DNA of 64,000 bases from CAZRCZ01 sp964598765 (GCA_964598765.1 CAZRCZ010000002.1:186001-250000); one strand, 5' to 3'. Shown: positions 54,629 to 63,784, numbered from the stretch's first letter. Translations and numbers: made by a program. Notes: generated from the letters alone by a model not told the origin.

Positions 54629-57304
54629 TTATTCGTAAAGCGTCCAGTCGCGCGTGGCGTTGGGAAGGACGATCACGTTGACCACCACGCTCAACGGACC
54701 GCCGAACGGAAAACCGTTCTGTTGCATGTCGAATCGCAAATTGCACGGTCCGGGGACCGAAGGAGCCTGCATCGCTTGGGAGAAGATGTAAGTTTCTCCG
54801 GGCGCGACGGTCAGCCCCGAAACGATGTTCATCCGGCTAACCGAGAACATCGAGCAATCGTCGGTTGTGATGGCAAGCCAATAGTTGCCCGCCTGACTCC
54901 AAGTCGTGCCGCCGGTGTTTTTCATGTATATTCCGATGGTGAAGCCCTGATTCACCAGAAGCTGGCTTGGGATCGTGTGATAAACCGGCGTCGCGTCGTT
55001 GCACAAGACGTCGGATGCGATGAACATGTCGTCCACGCTGAGCGACGTCGCGCGGTCGCTTGCGGAATTGGTGTCGGAGGAGAGCGTGTCGGTCGCGCGG
55101 ATATAAATCACCGAGGGCAACGATGACGGCAAAGCGAACGTCTGCGGCGCGTTGTCGTCGGCGGTCTTCGTCACCGTGAGCATCGGCGTGAACGTGAGAT
55201 TGTCGGTCGAGTATGCAAAGACGAAGTCGTCTTGTCCGCTCGTGTTCGTTCCGTGGAACGCCTCGACCGAAAAGACGTGGCGGTTGGTTCCAGATGTGAT
55301 CGGAATCGTCCACTTATGCTTCAATTGCCAGAAGCCGCCTGTATAGATCTCGGTGATGGATTCGTAAGCGTCGTCGCTGGCAAGCGTGTTGGTGTAGGTT
55401 CCCGTCACGACGCCGTTGACCGGAAGATCGGCGTTGGCGCGGTCCGTGAACGAACCCGGCGCGCAAGGAATCGGCGACGGGGTAGCCGTGCGGGTCGGAG
55501 TCGGCGTTGACGTTCGCGTCGGAGTCGCCGTCAGTGAACCTACGCCCGTCGGCGAGGGAGTTCCCGTGGCCGTCCGAGTTGGAGAAGCCGTCGCCGTCCG
55601 GCTGATCGTTTGAGTCGCGCTTCTTGTGGGAGAAGGCGTGATCGTCCCGGAAACGGTCGGAGTCACCGAAGCGGTTCGTGTCGGCGAGGGCGTTCCCGAC
55701 GCAGACCGCGTGGGAGAAGCCGTCGCCGTGCGACTGATCGTTTGGGTCGCGCTTCGGGTTGGAGAAGAGGTTGCTGTTCGCGTCGGCGTGGGGGTTGAAC
55801 TGCGCGTCGGCGTCGGAGAAATCGTTCCCGACGGAGTCGGCGTTCCCGAAGCCGTCCGAGTCGGGCTGGGAGTGAACGTGCGCGTCGGGGTCAGGCTCGG
55901 CGTTCGGGTCGGCGTCGGGGTCGGCGTGGAAGTAATGGAAACCGCCGTGCCCAGCAAAAGAACATTGGTCGTCGGTTCATCCGTGTCGTCCGACGTGATC
56001 GTGAGGTTGGCGGTCTTGGGTCCAAGCGAGGAAACCGGGCTGAACGCCACGCCGACGGCTCGCGTTCCGCCGGCGGGAACCGGATTAAGTCCCGAATCCG
56101 ACGTGATGGCGAAATCTCCGGAATCGGCCCCGGTCAATTTGACGGTCCCAATGTTCAGATCGCCGCCTCCCCAAACGGAGACGAATCCAATGTTGTTGAT
56201 GTTCGCGGTTTGGCTTGCGCTTGGTCCGGCTCCCAACAGACGCGTTCCGAAGTTCAGCGTTTGGGGCGTCGCGTCAATTTCCTGATCCACCGCGTCGCCG
56301 ACCAACGGGATATTCAACAACGGCGTTCCCGCGTCGCTTGATGAAATGGCGAGGTTGGCCGTTTTGGTCCCGCCGGGCAATACCGGATCGAAGGCAACCT
56401 GAACGGTTCGCGTCGCGTTGGTCGCCAGCGTTGTTTGGCCGGTGTCCGAAGTGATGGCAAATTCCGACGCGTTGGTTCCGGTGATCGTGACGGAATTGAT
56501 CGTCAAGTTGAGCGCGCCGAGATTTTGGATCGTGACCGTCTGCGCCGCCGTTTGTCCCGCGTCCACGTCTTGGCTCATGAAATCCAGCGATCCGGGCAAA
56601 ACAAGAATTTGCGCCGAGGGGGTGCTGAAGGTCACGCGCAGATAGGGATGATAGGCAGTCGTGGACGCCTTGGTGGCGTAAAAGCCGATGAAATCGGAAA
56701 CGCCGTCGTTATCGGTGAAATTCGTGTAGCGGAGCTTCATTTGGGTAAGGCCCCGTCCGGGTCCTCCGGATTTATTCACAGCGGCGACGCCGGAGGGGTT
56801 AAGAGGGCTGAGCGTCGTCGCGCCGTCGGAGGCCCCGATGATCAAATTACCAGCGTTGTCCACCGTCGAGGGGGCCGCGAAATCGGCGGTCTCGGGAGAG
56901 ATCTTGCTGTAAATTCCGGTTTTCAACTGCATGTAGGGCGCGCCGAATCCGGCGTCAATGGTTCCCGAACCCCCTCCTCGGGTCATCAGGAGAGTGGCCG
57001 TCGTGATCGTCGCGTTGGCGGGGATGTTGCTCGTGCGAAAGGAAAGAATGGTCCGGATCGTCCGATCCGGCAGGGTCGTGGATTCCAAATCGCCGATCCG
57101 CAGGGCCGTGTTGCTCCCGTTGGATTTGGTTAAGTTGAGATTCCCTTGTGAGGCGTCGCCCGAAACGTAGCCCTCATGGCCGTTGCCGGTCGCGGCAACG
57201 TCCAGCGTGGTCGTCAAGGCGCATCCACGTCGCACGAGAACCAAAGTCGCCAACACTAGAAACAGGAGGGTGGCCGAACCGCGTCCGCGCCTGCGAAGAT
57301 TCAT
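54629..57304 (-). CDS. Large exported multidomain protein with Thr/Pro-rich linker and NBR1-like Ig domain
   Basis: 891 residues; GGAG sits 9 bases upstream of the ATG. A signal-like hydrophobic segment comes first. Then follow a DNRLRE-like beta domain (about 35-235; RTILSFRTSNIPANATI), two ASH/choice-of-anchor-D repeats (236-455), a TP[TS]PTRTA-type linker (about 460-610), a module of 145 residues also found twice in the next gene upstream (612-760), and a C-terminal Ig-like domain with NTGGTTW (770-880). It ends NATRDWTLYE. It is probably a cell-surface or matrix protein. It lies 16 bases after its paralogue, in one operon. Confidence 0.85.
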   Translation of the reverse strand: MNLRRRGRGSATLLFLVLATLVLVRRGCALTTTLDVAATGNGHEGYVSGDASQGNLNLTKSNGSNTALRIGDLESTTLPDRTIRTILSFRTSNIPANATITTATLLMTRGGGSGTIDAGFGAPYMQLKTGIYSKISPETADFAAPSTVDNAGNLIIGASDGATTLSPLNPSGVAAVNKSGGPGRGLTQMKLRYTNFTDNDGVSDFIGFYATKASTTAYHPYLRVTFSTPSAQILVLPGSLDFMSQDVDAGQTAAQTVTIQNLGALNLTINSVTITGTNASEFAITSDTGQTTLATNATRTVQVAFDPVLPGGTKTANLAISSSDAGTPLLNIPLVGDAVDQEIDATPQTLNFGTRLLGAGPSASQTANINNIGFVSVWGGGDLNIGTVKLTGADSGDFAITSDSGLNPVPAGGTRAVGVAFSPVSSLGPKTANLTITSDDTDEPTTNVLLLGTAVSITSTPTPTPTRTPSLTPTRTFTPSPTRTASGTPTPSGTISPTPTRSSTPTPTRTATSSPTRSATQTISRTATASPTRSASGTPSPTRTASVTPTVSGTITPSPTRSATQTISRTATASPTRTATGTPSPTGVGSLTATPTRTSTPTPTRTATPSPIPCAPGSFTDRANADLPVNGVVTGTYTNTLASDDAYESITEIYTGGFWQLKHKWTIPITSGTNRHVFSVEAFHGTNTSGQDDFVFAYSTDNLTFTPMLTVTKTADDNAPQTFALPSSLPSVIYIRATDTLSSDTNSASDRATSLSVDDMFIASDVLCNDATPVYHTIPSQLLVNQGFTIGIYMKNTGGTTWSQAGNYWLAITTDDCSMFSVSRMNIVSGLTVAPGETYIFSQAMQAPSVPGPCNLRFDMQQNGFPFGGPLSVVVNVIVLPNATRDWTLYE
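55015..55455 (-). repeat. 145-residue coding module, copy in the downstream gene
   Basis: It encodes TDRANADLPV to SVDDMF. The same unit, with long stretches of near-identical protein sequence (FWQLKHKW, VTKTADDN, TDTLSSDTNS), appears at 57600-58035 and 58185-58630. Confidence 0.8.
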
Positions 57305-57320
57305 TGAGCGCTACTCCATT

Positions 57321-60239
57321 CTATCCGTACAGCTCCCAATCTCGCGTCGCATTCGGCGTCGGAGTCGGAGTGTCGGTGGGCGACGGCGTCACGGTTCCGG
57401 TTGGCGAAGGAGTCGCGGTTTGCGTCTCGGTCGCCGTCGTCGTGTCGGTGATCGTCGGCGTCGCCGTGCGCGTCGGCGAGGGCGTCGCTGTGTCGGTCGC
57501 CGTGCGCGTCGGCGAAGGCGTCGCCGTGTCCGTCGGCGAAGGCGTCGCAGTTCGCGTCGGTGTCGGCGTGGGCGTCAATCCGCAGGTGGTTATGGATTGA
57601 ACGAACATGTCGTCAACGGCAATCGTCGTCGCGCGGTCGGGATTGGAATTGGTGTCCGAAGAAAGCGTGTCGGTCACGCGGATGTAAATCACCGACGGCA
57701 ACGACGACGGCAACGCGAAGGTCTGAGGCGTGTTGTCATCCGCCGTCTTGGTCACCGTCAGCATCGGCGTGAACGTGACGTTGTCCGTCGAGTAGGCAAA
57801 CAGGAAATTATCCTGTCCGCTGGTGTTAGTGCTGTGCCACGCCTCGACCGAGAAGGTGTGAACATCGGACCCCGGCGTGATCGGGATCGTCCATTTGTGC
57901 TTCAACTGCCAGAAGCCTCCGGTATAGACCTCGGTGACGAACTCGTAGTTGTCGTCGCTGGCGAGCGTGGCGGTGTAATCGCCCGTAAGCGTGCCGGTGA
58001 CCGGAAGATCGGCGTTGGCCCGGTCAGTGGAGGTTCCCGGACTGCACGGAGTCGGCGAGGGCGTGGCCGTCCGAGTTTCCGTCGGCGTGGCCGTCCGGGT
58101 CGGGCTGAGCGTGGCGGAACGGGTGGCGGTCGGCGTGGCGGTATTGGTCGGCGTCGGCGTCAGGTTGCAAGTGATGGACGAGGTGATGAACATGTCGTCA
58201 ACGAAGACAGTCGTCGCGCGATCGGGGTTGGAATTGATGTCCGACGAAAGCGAATCGGTCACGCGGATCAGAATTTGCGATGGCAACGACGCCGGGAGCG
58301 TGAACGTTTGCGGCGTGTTGTCGTCCGCCGTCTTGGTCACCACTAGCATCGGAATCCAGGTGACGGCGCCGTCCACCGAATAGCTAAAGATGAAATCATC
58401 CTGTCCGTTGGTGTTCGTTCCGTGATACGCCTCGACCGAGAAGACGTGCGAATCGGTCAGCGGCGTGATTGGAACGACCCAGCGGTGCTTCAACTGCCAG
58501 AAGCCGGCGGAGTAAACTTCGGTGACGGACTCGTAAGTATCGTCGCTGGTAAGGGTATTGGTGTAGTCGCCCGAGACCGTCCCCAAGATCGGGACATCGG
58601 CGTTGGCGCGGTCAGTGAAACTTCCCGGAATGCAAGGCGTGGGGGAGGGCGAAGGAGACGCCGTATTGGTCGGCGTGGCCGTTGCCGAACCGGTCGGCGT
58701 CGGCGTGGCCGTGTGCGTGATCGTCACGCTGGCCGTTCGCGTGGGGGTCGGCGTTGCCGAACGGGTCGCCGTGGGGGTGGTGGTGCCCGTCGAGGTCGGC
58801 GTGGAGGAGCGCGTCGGCGAGGGGGTTGGGGTCGGCGTGGGCGTGACCGCCGTGGCGAGCAACAGAACGTTGGTCGTCGCCGAGTTTTCCGCGTTCGTCA
58901 CGAACGTCAAATTGGCGGTTTTGGAGCCGGGGGAGGATATGGGGTTAAACGCCACGCCGACGGTGCGCGTTCCGCCGGCCACGATCGGATTCGTCCCTGA
59001 ATCCGAAGTAATGTTGAAATCCGAGGCGTCGGTTCCAGTCAAGGAGACGCCTGTGACCGTCATGTCGCCGCCCCCCCAGATCGAGACGTAGCAAATGTTC
59101 GTCGCGGTGACCGTCTGGCTTGCGCTAGGCCCGGAACCGAACAATCGCGTTCCGAAATTGACCGGATTGGGCGAGCAACTGATCTCCGGAGCCACCGCGT
59201 CGCCCGTGAGGTCAACATTGGCGGTCGGCAACAACGAGTCGCTGGAGGAAATCGTCAGAAACGCCGCCTTGGTTCCGGTCGGGTCGGTCGGAATAAACGC
59301 GACTTGAACCGTCCGAGATTGCCCCGGGAGGAGGGTCGTTTCCCCCGTGTCGGACGTGATCGTGTAATTGGCGGGAAAACTTCCGGTTAATGACACCGAA
59401 TTGATCGTCAGATTGGTTCCCCCTTGGTTCTGGATCGTCACGGTTTGCGAGGCTGATTGCCCCAGACTGATGTCCCGGCTGGAGAAATCCAATCCTCCGG
59501 GCAGGACGACGATGTTGGAAGAACCGGTCTGATACGTCACCCTCAAAAGCGGTCTGCGATCCACCGCCGCCGCCTTGGTGGCGTAAAATCCGATGTAATC
59601 CGAATTGCCGTCGTTATCGGTGAAATTCGTGTAGCGAAGTTTCATCTGAGTCCAGCCGCTGTCGGGGCCTCCCGCCTTGTTCACGGCGGCGACGCCGGAG
59701 GCGTTCAGCAGGCTTTGCGATTGATCGCCATCATTGGTTCCGATGTTGAGCGTGCCGGCATTGGACGCGTCGGACGAGGCGCTGAAATCGTAAATTTCCA
59801 GTTGTTGCTTGTTATAGAAGCCTGTTCTCACCTGCATATAAGGGGACCCAAACCCCGCGTCAATGGTTCCGGAGCCTCCGCCGCGAGTCAGAATGAGGGT
59901 TGCCGTCGTGATCGTCGCATAGGAGGGAATGTTGAACGTCTGAAACGACAGCACGGTTCGGATCGTGCGATCGGGCAATGCAACGGACTCCAGATCGCCG
60001 ATACGAAGGGCGGAGTTGGAATTGTTGGCCTTGGTGGAGACGAGGTTTCCCAGACTGGAATCCCCGGAAACGTAACCCTCTTGGTTGCCACTGGTGCCGG
60101 AGATATCCACTGTCACCGTGACCGCCGACACGGGACGATTCCAAGCGACGACCCCCGCGAGGACGGCAAAAAAGACCGCCATGCGCAAAACCGGGCGCAT
60201 CGGTTTGATCTCGGTCTTTTGGGATAACATCGGACGCAT
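57321..60239 (-). CDS. Large exported multidomain protein, paralogue with two modules and three Thr/Pro-rich linkers
   Basis: 972 residues from the ATG at 60239, chosen because GGAGG lies 8 bases upstream; an ATG further upstream is less likely. The signal peptide ends near PVSA-VTV. The first 460 residues match the downstream paralogue: a DNRLRE-like domain, then two ASH repeats. After that come linker (461-535), module (540-690), linker (693-730), module (737-880) and a linker (883-963) of TPSPTRTAT units. It ends NATRDWELYG. It has no Ig-like domain. The linkers offer dozens of Thr and Ser for O-glycosylation. A strong promoter precedes it. Confidence 0.87.
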   Translation of the reverse strand: MRPMLSQKTEIKPMRPVLRMAVFFAVLAGVVAWNRPVSAVTVTVDISGTSGNQEGYVSGDSSLGNLVSTKANNSNSALRIGDLESVALPDRTIRTVLSFQTFNIPSYATITTATLILTRGGGSGTIDAGFGSPYMQVRTGFYNKQQLEIYDFSASSDASNAGTLNIGTNDGDQSQSLLNASGVAAVNKAGGPDSGWTQMKLRYTNFTDNDGNSDYIGFYATKAAAVDRRPLLRVTYQTGSSNIVVLPGGLDFSSRDISLGQSASQTVTIQNQGGTNLTINSVSLTGSFPANYTITSDTGETTLLPGQSRTVQVAFIPTDPTGTKAAFLTISSSDSLLPTANVDLTGDAVAPEISCSPNPVNFGTRLFGSGPSASQTVTATNICYVSIWGGGDMTVTGVSLTGTDASDFNITSDSGTNPIVAGGTRTVGVAFNPISSPGSKTANLTFVTNAENSATTNVLLLATAVTPTPTPTPSPTRSSTPTSTGTTTPTATRSATPTPTRTASVTITHTATPTPTGSATATPTNTASPSPSPTPCIPGSFTDRANADVPILGTVSGDYTNTLTSDDTYESVTEVYSAGFWQLKHRWVVPITPLTDSHVFSVEAYHGTNTNGQDDFIFSYSVDGAVTWIPMLVVTKTADDNTPQTFTLPASLPSQILIRVTDSLSSDINSNPDRATTVFVDDMFITSSITCNLTPTPTNTATPTATRSATLSPTRTATPTETRTATPSPTPCSPGTSTDRANADLPVTGTLTGDYTATLASDDNYEFVTEVYTGGFWQLKHKWTIPITPGSDVHTFSVEAWHSTNTSGQDNFLFAYSTDNVTFTPMLTVTKTADDNTPQTFALPSSLPSVIYIRVTDTLSSDTNSNPDRATTIAVDDMFVQSITTCGLTPTPTPTRTATPSPTDTATPSPTRTATDTATPSPTRTATPTITDTTTATETQTATPSPTGTVTPSPTDTPTPTPNATRDWELYG
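57600..58035 (-). repeat. 145-residue coding module, second copy in the upstream gene
   Basis: Direct repeat of 58185-58630, about 590 bases away, and of 55015-55455. It encodes TDRANADLPVTG to AVDDMF. Closer to the copy in the downstream gene than to its neighbour in many positions (for example LPSSLPSVIYIR in both). Confidence 0.8.
58185..58630 (-). repeat. 145-residue coding module, first copy in the upstream gene
   Basis: It encodes TDRANADVPILG to FVDDMF. The most diverged of the three copies, flanked on both sides by Thr/Pro-rich linkers. Confidence 0.8.
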
Positions 60240-60279
60240 AAGGATGACCTCCATTGGGATCCGCTTAAAGTGGCGCTTT

Positions 60280-60311
60280 CCGGTCAAACCGGTCCAATCC
60301 GGCTTGATTGG
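60280..60311 (-). promoter_or_regulatory. Paired stem-loops in the leader
   Basis: CCGGT-CAA-ACCGG (60280-60292) and CCAATC-CGGCTT-GATTGG (60294-60311) lie between the predicted transcription start and the ribosome site. They may stabilise the mRNA or regulate translation. Confidence 0.45.
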
Positions 60312-60358
60312 ACTTTCGATTCCTAATCAAAATGGCGGGGAACCGCCACAACGGTATT

Positions 60359-60387
60359 GATATATGCTAAAGTTTTGCAAGTGTCAA
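60359..60387 (-). promoter_or_regulatory. Sigma-70-type promoter of the exported-protein operon
   Basis: On the minus strand, TTGACA (60382-60387), exactly 17 bases, then TATATC (60359-60364). The predicted start near 60352 gives a leader of about 113 bases. It is the best promoter match noticed in the window. Confidence 0.7.
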
Positions 60388-60549
60388 CCCGATATACCTT
60401 TATTTAAGGGCTATTCCCCGGATTTTCCGGGGGTCAGCCCTTGAATTAAGCCGCAGAAAGCAAAAAACATGCCTCGGCGACGTGGCTCGGAGAGCCAGCC
60501 CGTTGGACATGGCAAGATGACCATGCCACGAGGTTCCTCGAAACGATTT

Positions 60550-61254
60550 TCACTCCCACCGTATCGGGTTGGGAACATCCACGTCCAGGCGGTCCAGAAT
60601 CTTCTGGACGACGAATCGGATCAAATCCTCCATCCCTTGAGGGTGGTGATAGAAACCGGGACTGGCGGGCAGGATCACCCCTCCGGCCTCCGCGACGGCC
60701 TCCATGTTCCGCAAGTCAATCAGCGTCAATGGTGTCTCGCGCGGGACGAGGATCAGCGTTCGCCCCTCCTTGAGCGTCACGGCGGCCGATCGCGTCAGAA
60801 GATTGTCCGAGATGCCGTGCGCAATCGCCGCCAACGTGTTCATCGAACAGGGCACGACGATCATCGCCTCGGCGCGGAAAGTTCCGCTGGCGGGTCCCGC
60901 GCCGATGTCGGCGGCAGGGTGAACCACGATCCGTCCGATATGCTCCGGCGAAAGATCGAGATAGGGGATCAGATTTCGTCTGCCCGAGCCGGGGAGTTGA
61001 TTCGCGCCCAATCTTGCCCTGACCGGTTTCAGTTCGTCGCGGATGACCCATTCTCCCGCCGGAGTGGCGATCAGGTGGATTTCATGGCGGGGATCGGCGG
61101 AAAGCGTCTCGATCAGACGACGCGCGTAGATCGCGCCGCTGGCTCCGCTCACGCCGACAATGAATCGCCTCGGACCTTTGGGCTTTTCAGGGGGCTTTTC
61201 AGGGCGCGGGGGACGTTTAATTTTTGGAGAACGCACGGGATTTGTGCGATTCAC
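60550..61254 (-). CDS. ubiX: UbiX-family flavin prenyltransferase
   Basis: 234 residues. A basic, proline-rich N-terminal extension of about 28 residues precedes the core. The core has VGVSGASGAIYA, the PCSMNTLAAIAHGISDNLLTR segment and LVPRETPL, all UbiX hallmarks. It attaches a dimethylallyl group to FMN, making the prenylated cofactor of UbiD-type decarboxylases. No UbiD gene is in the window. An insert after RDELKPVRARLG is slightly longer than usual but the fold should be complete. Confidence 0.92.
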   Translation of the reverse strand: MNRTNPVRSPKIKRPPRPEKPPEKPKGPRRFIVGVSGASGAIYARRLIETLSADPRHEIHLIATPAGEWVIRDELKPVRARLGANQLPGSGRRNLIPYLDLSPEHIGRIVVHPAADIGAGPASGTFRAEAMIVVPCSMNTLAAIAHGISDNLLTRSAAVTLKEGRTLILVPRETPLTLIDLRNMEAVAEAGGVILPASPGFYHHPQGMEDLIRFVVQKILDRLDVDVPNPIRWE

Positions 61255-61305
61255 AAGAAGATGACAAAGTTCATCATCGCAATCTGGTGAATCTTACCCA
61301 TTTCC

Positions 61306-62067
61306 TCACCATGGAAACGGATCATAATACTGGGGCGTCGCGGGGCGGAGACGAGCCAAATATCGGCGAGCCTCCCGTTCCTCGTCCGAGGCCGGTTTCT
61401 GGTGGTCAATGACTCTGGTGGCCGTCACGGTGATCCGCTCGCGTGGAACGTCAAAGCCGGTCGCGCTCTCGACAATGCGATAAAGCGTCATGCCATCGGG
61501 CGAAAGCCGAAGGTGGTTGCGCCCCTCCTTGCCTTCCCACTCCAATTCCCGCCCGACCCATTCGGCGTTGATTGTCTCCTCGCCGAGCGGACTGATGACG
61601 TGGAGTTTGTAGTGGTCCAGCCCTTGGCTGAGGACGTAGTAGCTCGGTTCGGGTTTGATGTTGTTGACCATGTAAGTCCCGATGAATTGGATCGGCGAAT
61701 GAAGGGGCTGATCGTCGGCGCCGGCCGACTTGCGGAAGACAAAGAGCGTCGCCCCTTGACCCCACGGAATCCGGCGAAGTTCCGCCAACGCGAAACCTTG
61801 TTTCTGGAAATCCTCGAGCGCCCGCGCGACGGCCGCCTGCGGGGCAAACTCGCGCGCCAGCGCGTCCGCCGAATCGGTCGGCTTGGCCGAGACGCCCGCC
61901 TCCGTCGTGAAGAACAGGCGGTAGCGCTCTTCGGTCGCCGAGGCCGCGAATCCCTGAGGCGCGTTCGTGTAGCTCGCGCAACCTCCGGCAATGAGGACAA
62001 GCGTCGCCGCGGACAGAGCCTTCCATCCGCGCTTCAACCAATCTTGATTCATCTTCGCGTGTTCCAT
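61306..62067 (-). CDS. Lipoprotein of unknown function
   Basis: 253 residues from the ATG at 62067, or 248 from 62052; both keep the signal. The lipobox is LIAGGC, giving a mature N-terminal Cys near residue 29. The mature part is a mixed soluble domain without a family I recognise. FIGTYMVNNIKPEPSYYVL and TVTATRVIDHQKPASDEE are distinctive stretches. The last 50 residues are rich in Arg and Tyr. It lies on the same strand between the UbiX-like gene and the cytochrome gene. Confidence 0.72.
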   Translation of the reverse strand: MEHAKMNQDWLKRGWKALSAATLVLIAGGCASYTNAPQGFAASATEERYRLFFTTEAGVSAKPTDSADALAREFAPQAAVARALEDFQKQGFALAELRRIPWGQGATLFVFRKSAGADDQPLHSPIQFIGTYMVNNIKPEPSYYVLSQGLDHYKLHVISPLGEETINAEWVGRELEWEGKEGRNHLRLSPDGMTLYRIVESATGFDVPRERITVTATRVIDHQKPASDEEREARRYLARLRPATPQYYDPFPW

Positions 62068-62205
62068 CGGTTCGCTTTCATCCTTCCGGCGGAAAATTTG
62101 ACACTCCTGACAACCCTCCAACCATAGCCAACGGGGGCGGATTGTCAAAAGAAATTTCCGATTTTACGGGATGACTTTGGCGATCGCGGGGCAAACGCGA
62201 CTTCT

Positions 62206-63546
62206 TTACCGTCCCGCGACTTCGCCGAGTTTGGGAGGCTGGGGATTGACCTTCAAATCCTCGTCCGCCTTGACGAAACCCAGCCAACAGTGGGCCATCT
62301 CTTGGTCGGTGGCTTCGCCCCAAAAAACTTCCTTGGGGGGCTTCGTCGGATTGAAAGGATTCTCCGCCGAGTTGTCGTGCACCGAGACCATGTGGAGTTG
62401 CGTCCCTTTGGGAATGAGCATCGGCTTGTCAAAGGCGTAAACGGTCTGCCAGTTGAAATCGAAATGACGCACGTCCACAAGCGTTTCCTTCCGGCCGTCG
62501 GGATAGGTCGCCGTGACGTTCATTCCCTTCCCAAGGAAGTGCATGTGCGGCATGACGGTGTAGAGGGTGATGTCGTAGGGAGCGCGCCAATTCCCCTCGT
62601 GCGTTGCCGCCGCATCGCCCGCCTTGATGTCGAGCTTCATCGAGCCGACGAGCGAAATTTTCTGCTCATGCTGAATCGGCTTGCGGGCAAAAATGATCCC
62701 CATGCCGGATCGGTCCTTGGCGTCCTTGCCGGTCGTGTTGTGGTAATGGACCTGATAAACGATGTCGGCGTGCGCCGGAATTTTTCTGCCGGTCCCTTCG
62801 GGGAAGGTGTTGGGGGGCGTGCCGGGAGCCCATCCGCCGAGGAGCATATCCAAGCGCGTCGTGCCTTGCTCGCCCGACATCCCGCAGACAAAACCGGGTT
62901 CCGGGGTCGCCTCGTCCTTGGCGCGTGCTTTGCCGGTCACATCGGCGTAGGCCATGATGTGATGGCAGACTTGGCGATTGCCGGGGGCGTATTCGATGGA
63001 CTGGACCCAAGCGTCCTCGTTGAGGCCGGTCGGGAAAACGAAACACCGATACTCGTCGTTGACGTTCGCGCCCAGCGTGTATTCGGGAATGCGGAAAGCA
63101 AGGTCGGGAGCGCCTGCCAGCCATTCCTTATTGTCGAAGGTGGGGGGCAAAGGGAGGTCCTTCTTGTCCCCTTCCGGCGCGCCGGATTCAACCCAACCGG
63201 CGATCGCGGCGATTTGGTCATCGGTCAGCGAGGTGTCGTTCCGATATTTGAGGGCAATTTTTTCGGCGTGGAACGGCGGCATGTGGCGCGAGGCGACTTC
63301 TTTTTTGATCGCCTTGGCCCACGGGCGCGCCTCTTCGTAGGTCATGAGTGACATGGGGGCAAGTTCTCCGGCGCGGTGACATTCGACGCACCGGGAATAG
63401 AAAATCGGCGCGACGTCGCGGGTAAAAGTTGCCTGCTTGGAGGTCGGGGCGTTGTCATCCGCAGTGGCTTTCCCCCCGAAGATCGTCACGGCGACCGCCA
63501 AAGTCGCCATCGCCGCGCGAACGGGAATACAAATACTTTTTTTCAT
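62206..63546 (-). CDS. Periplasmic cytochrome c / copper type II monooxygenase-like protein
   Basis: 446 residues from the ATG at 63546, after AGAGGTGAG. A signal peptide is followed by one haem c site CVECH (53-57) in a short cytochrome domain. The larger part resembles the copper-binding halves of peptidylglycine/dopamine monooxygenases: His195-His196 (CHHIMAYAD), His267 and His269 (VHYHN) and His334/His336 (MPHMHFLG). Haem could hand electrons to copper, replacing ascorbate. This fusion is recurrent in environmental bacteria; its substrate is unknown. Confidence 0.82.
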   Translation of the reverse strand: MKKSICIPVRAAMATLAVAVTIFGGKATADDNAPTSKQATFTRDVAPIFYSRCVECHRAGELAPMSLMTYEEARPWAKAIKKEVASRHMPPFHAEKIALKYRNDTSLTDDQIAAIAGWVESGAPEGDKKDLPLPPTFDNKEWLAGAPDLAFRIPEYTLGANVNDEYRCFVFPTGLNEDAWVQSIEYAPGNRQVCHHIMAYADVTGKARAKDEATPEPGFVCGMSGEQGTTRLDMLLGGWAPGTPPNTFPEGTGRKIPAHADIVYQVHYHNTTGKDAKDRSGMGIIFARKPIQHEQKISLVGSMKLDIKAGDAAATHEGNWRAPYDITLYTVMPHMHFLGKGMNVTATYPDGRKETLVDVRHFDFNWQTVYAFDKPMLIPKGTQLHMVSVHDNSAENPFNPTKPPKEVFWGEATDQEMAHCWLGFVKADEDLKVNPQPPKLGEVAGR

Positions 63547-63784
63547 CTTGCTCACCTCTTGCTTCTCTTTCTTCCGCAATCCCAACCGGTAAGAGAGCGG
63601 TTCCTTCCCGCCCCCACTAAATCGGACTGTCCCGCCTCGCGTCCAGTTTGGCGCGGTTGAGGGATATTTTTCAAGGAAACAAGCACGGACAAGCCCTATC
63701 CAACAATATGGTTGCAACCCGGTGCGGCGATGAACATCCACCCTCCGCCGCCGCTTATCTTGCCCGTCCCTTTTTCTTGGATGA

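Larger units (their letters stand above)
60240..60549. other. Promoter/leader region of the exported-protein operon
   Basis: 310 bases. It contains a strong minus-strand promoter (60359-60387), two leader stem-loops (60280-60311), a small GC stem near 60334-60347, and a CCCCGGATTTTCCGGGG-like stem near 60415-60430 just after the flavin prenyltransferase-side spacer. No gene is seen. Confidence 0.6.

Noticed and set aside
57183..58346. Arg-rich plus-strand frame over the Thr/Pro linkers
   Set aside because: It reads the reverse of low-complexity linker codons; the Arg runs are a by-product.
55470..58860. CRISPR-like periodic repeats
   Set aside because: The periodicity comes from in-frame Thr-Pro-Thr-Arg codons; there are no constant repeats with unique spacers.
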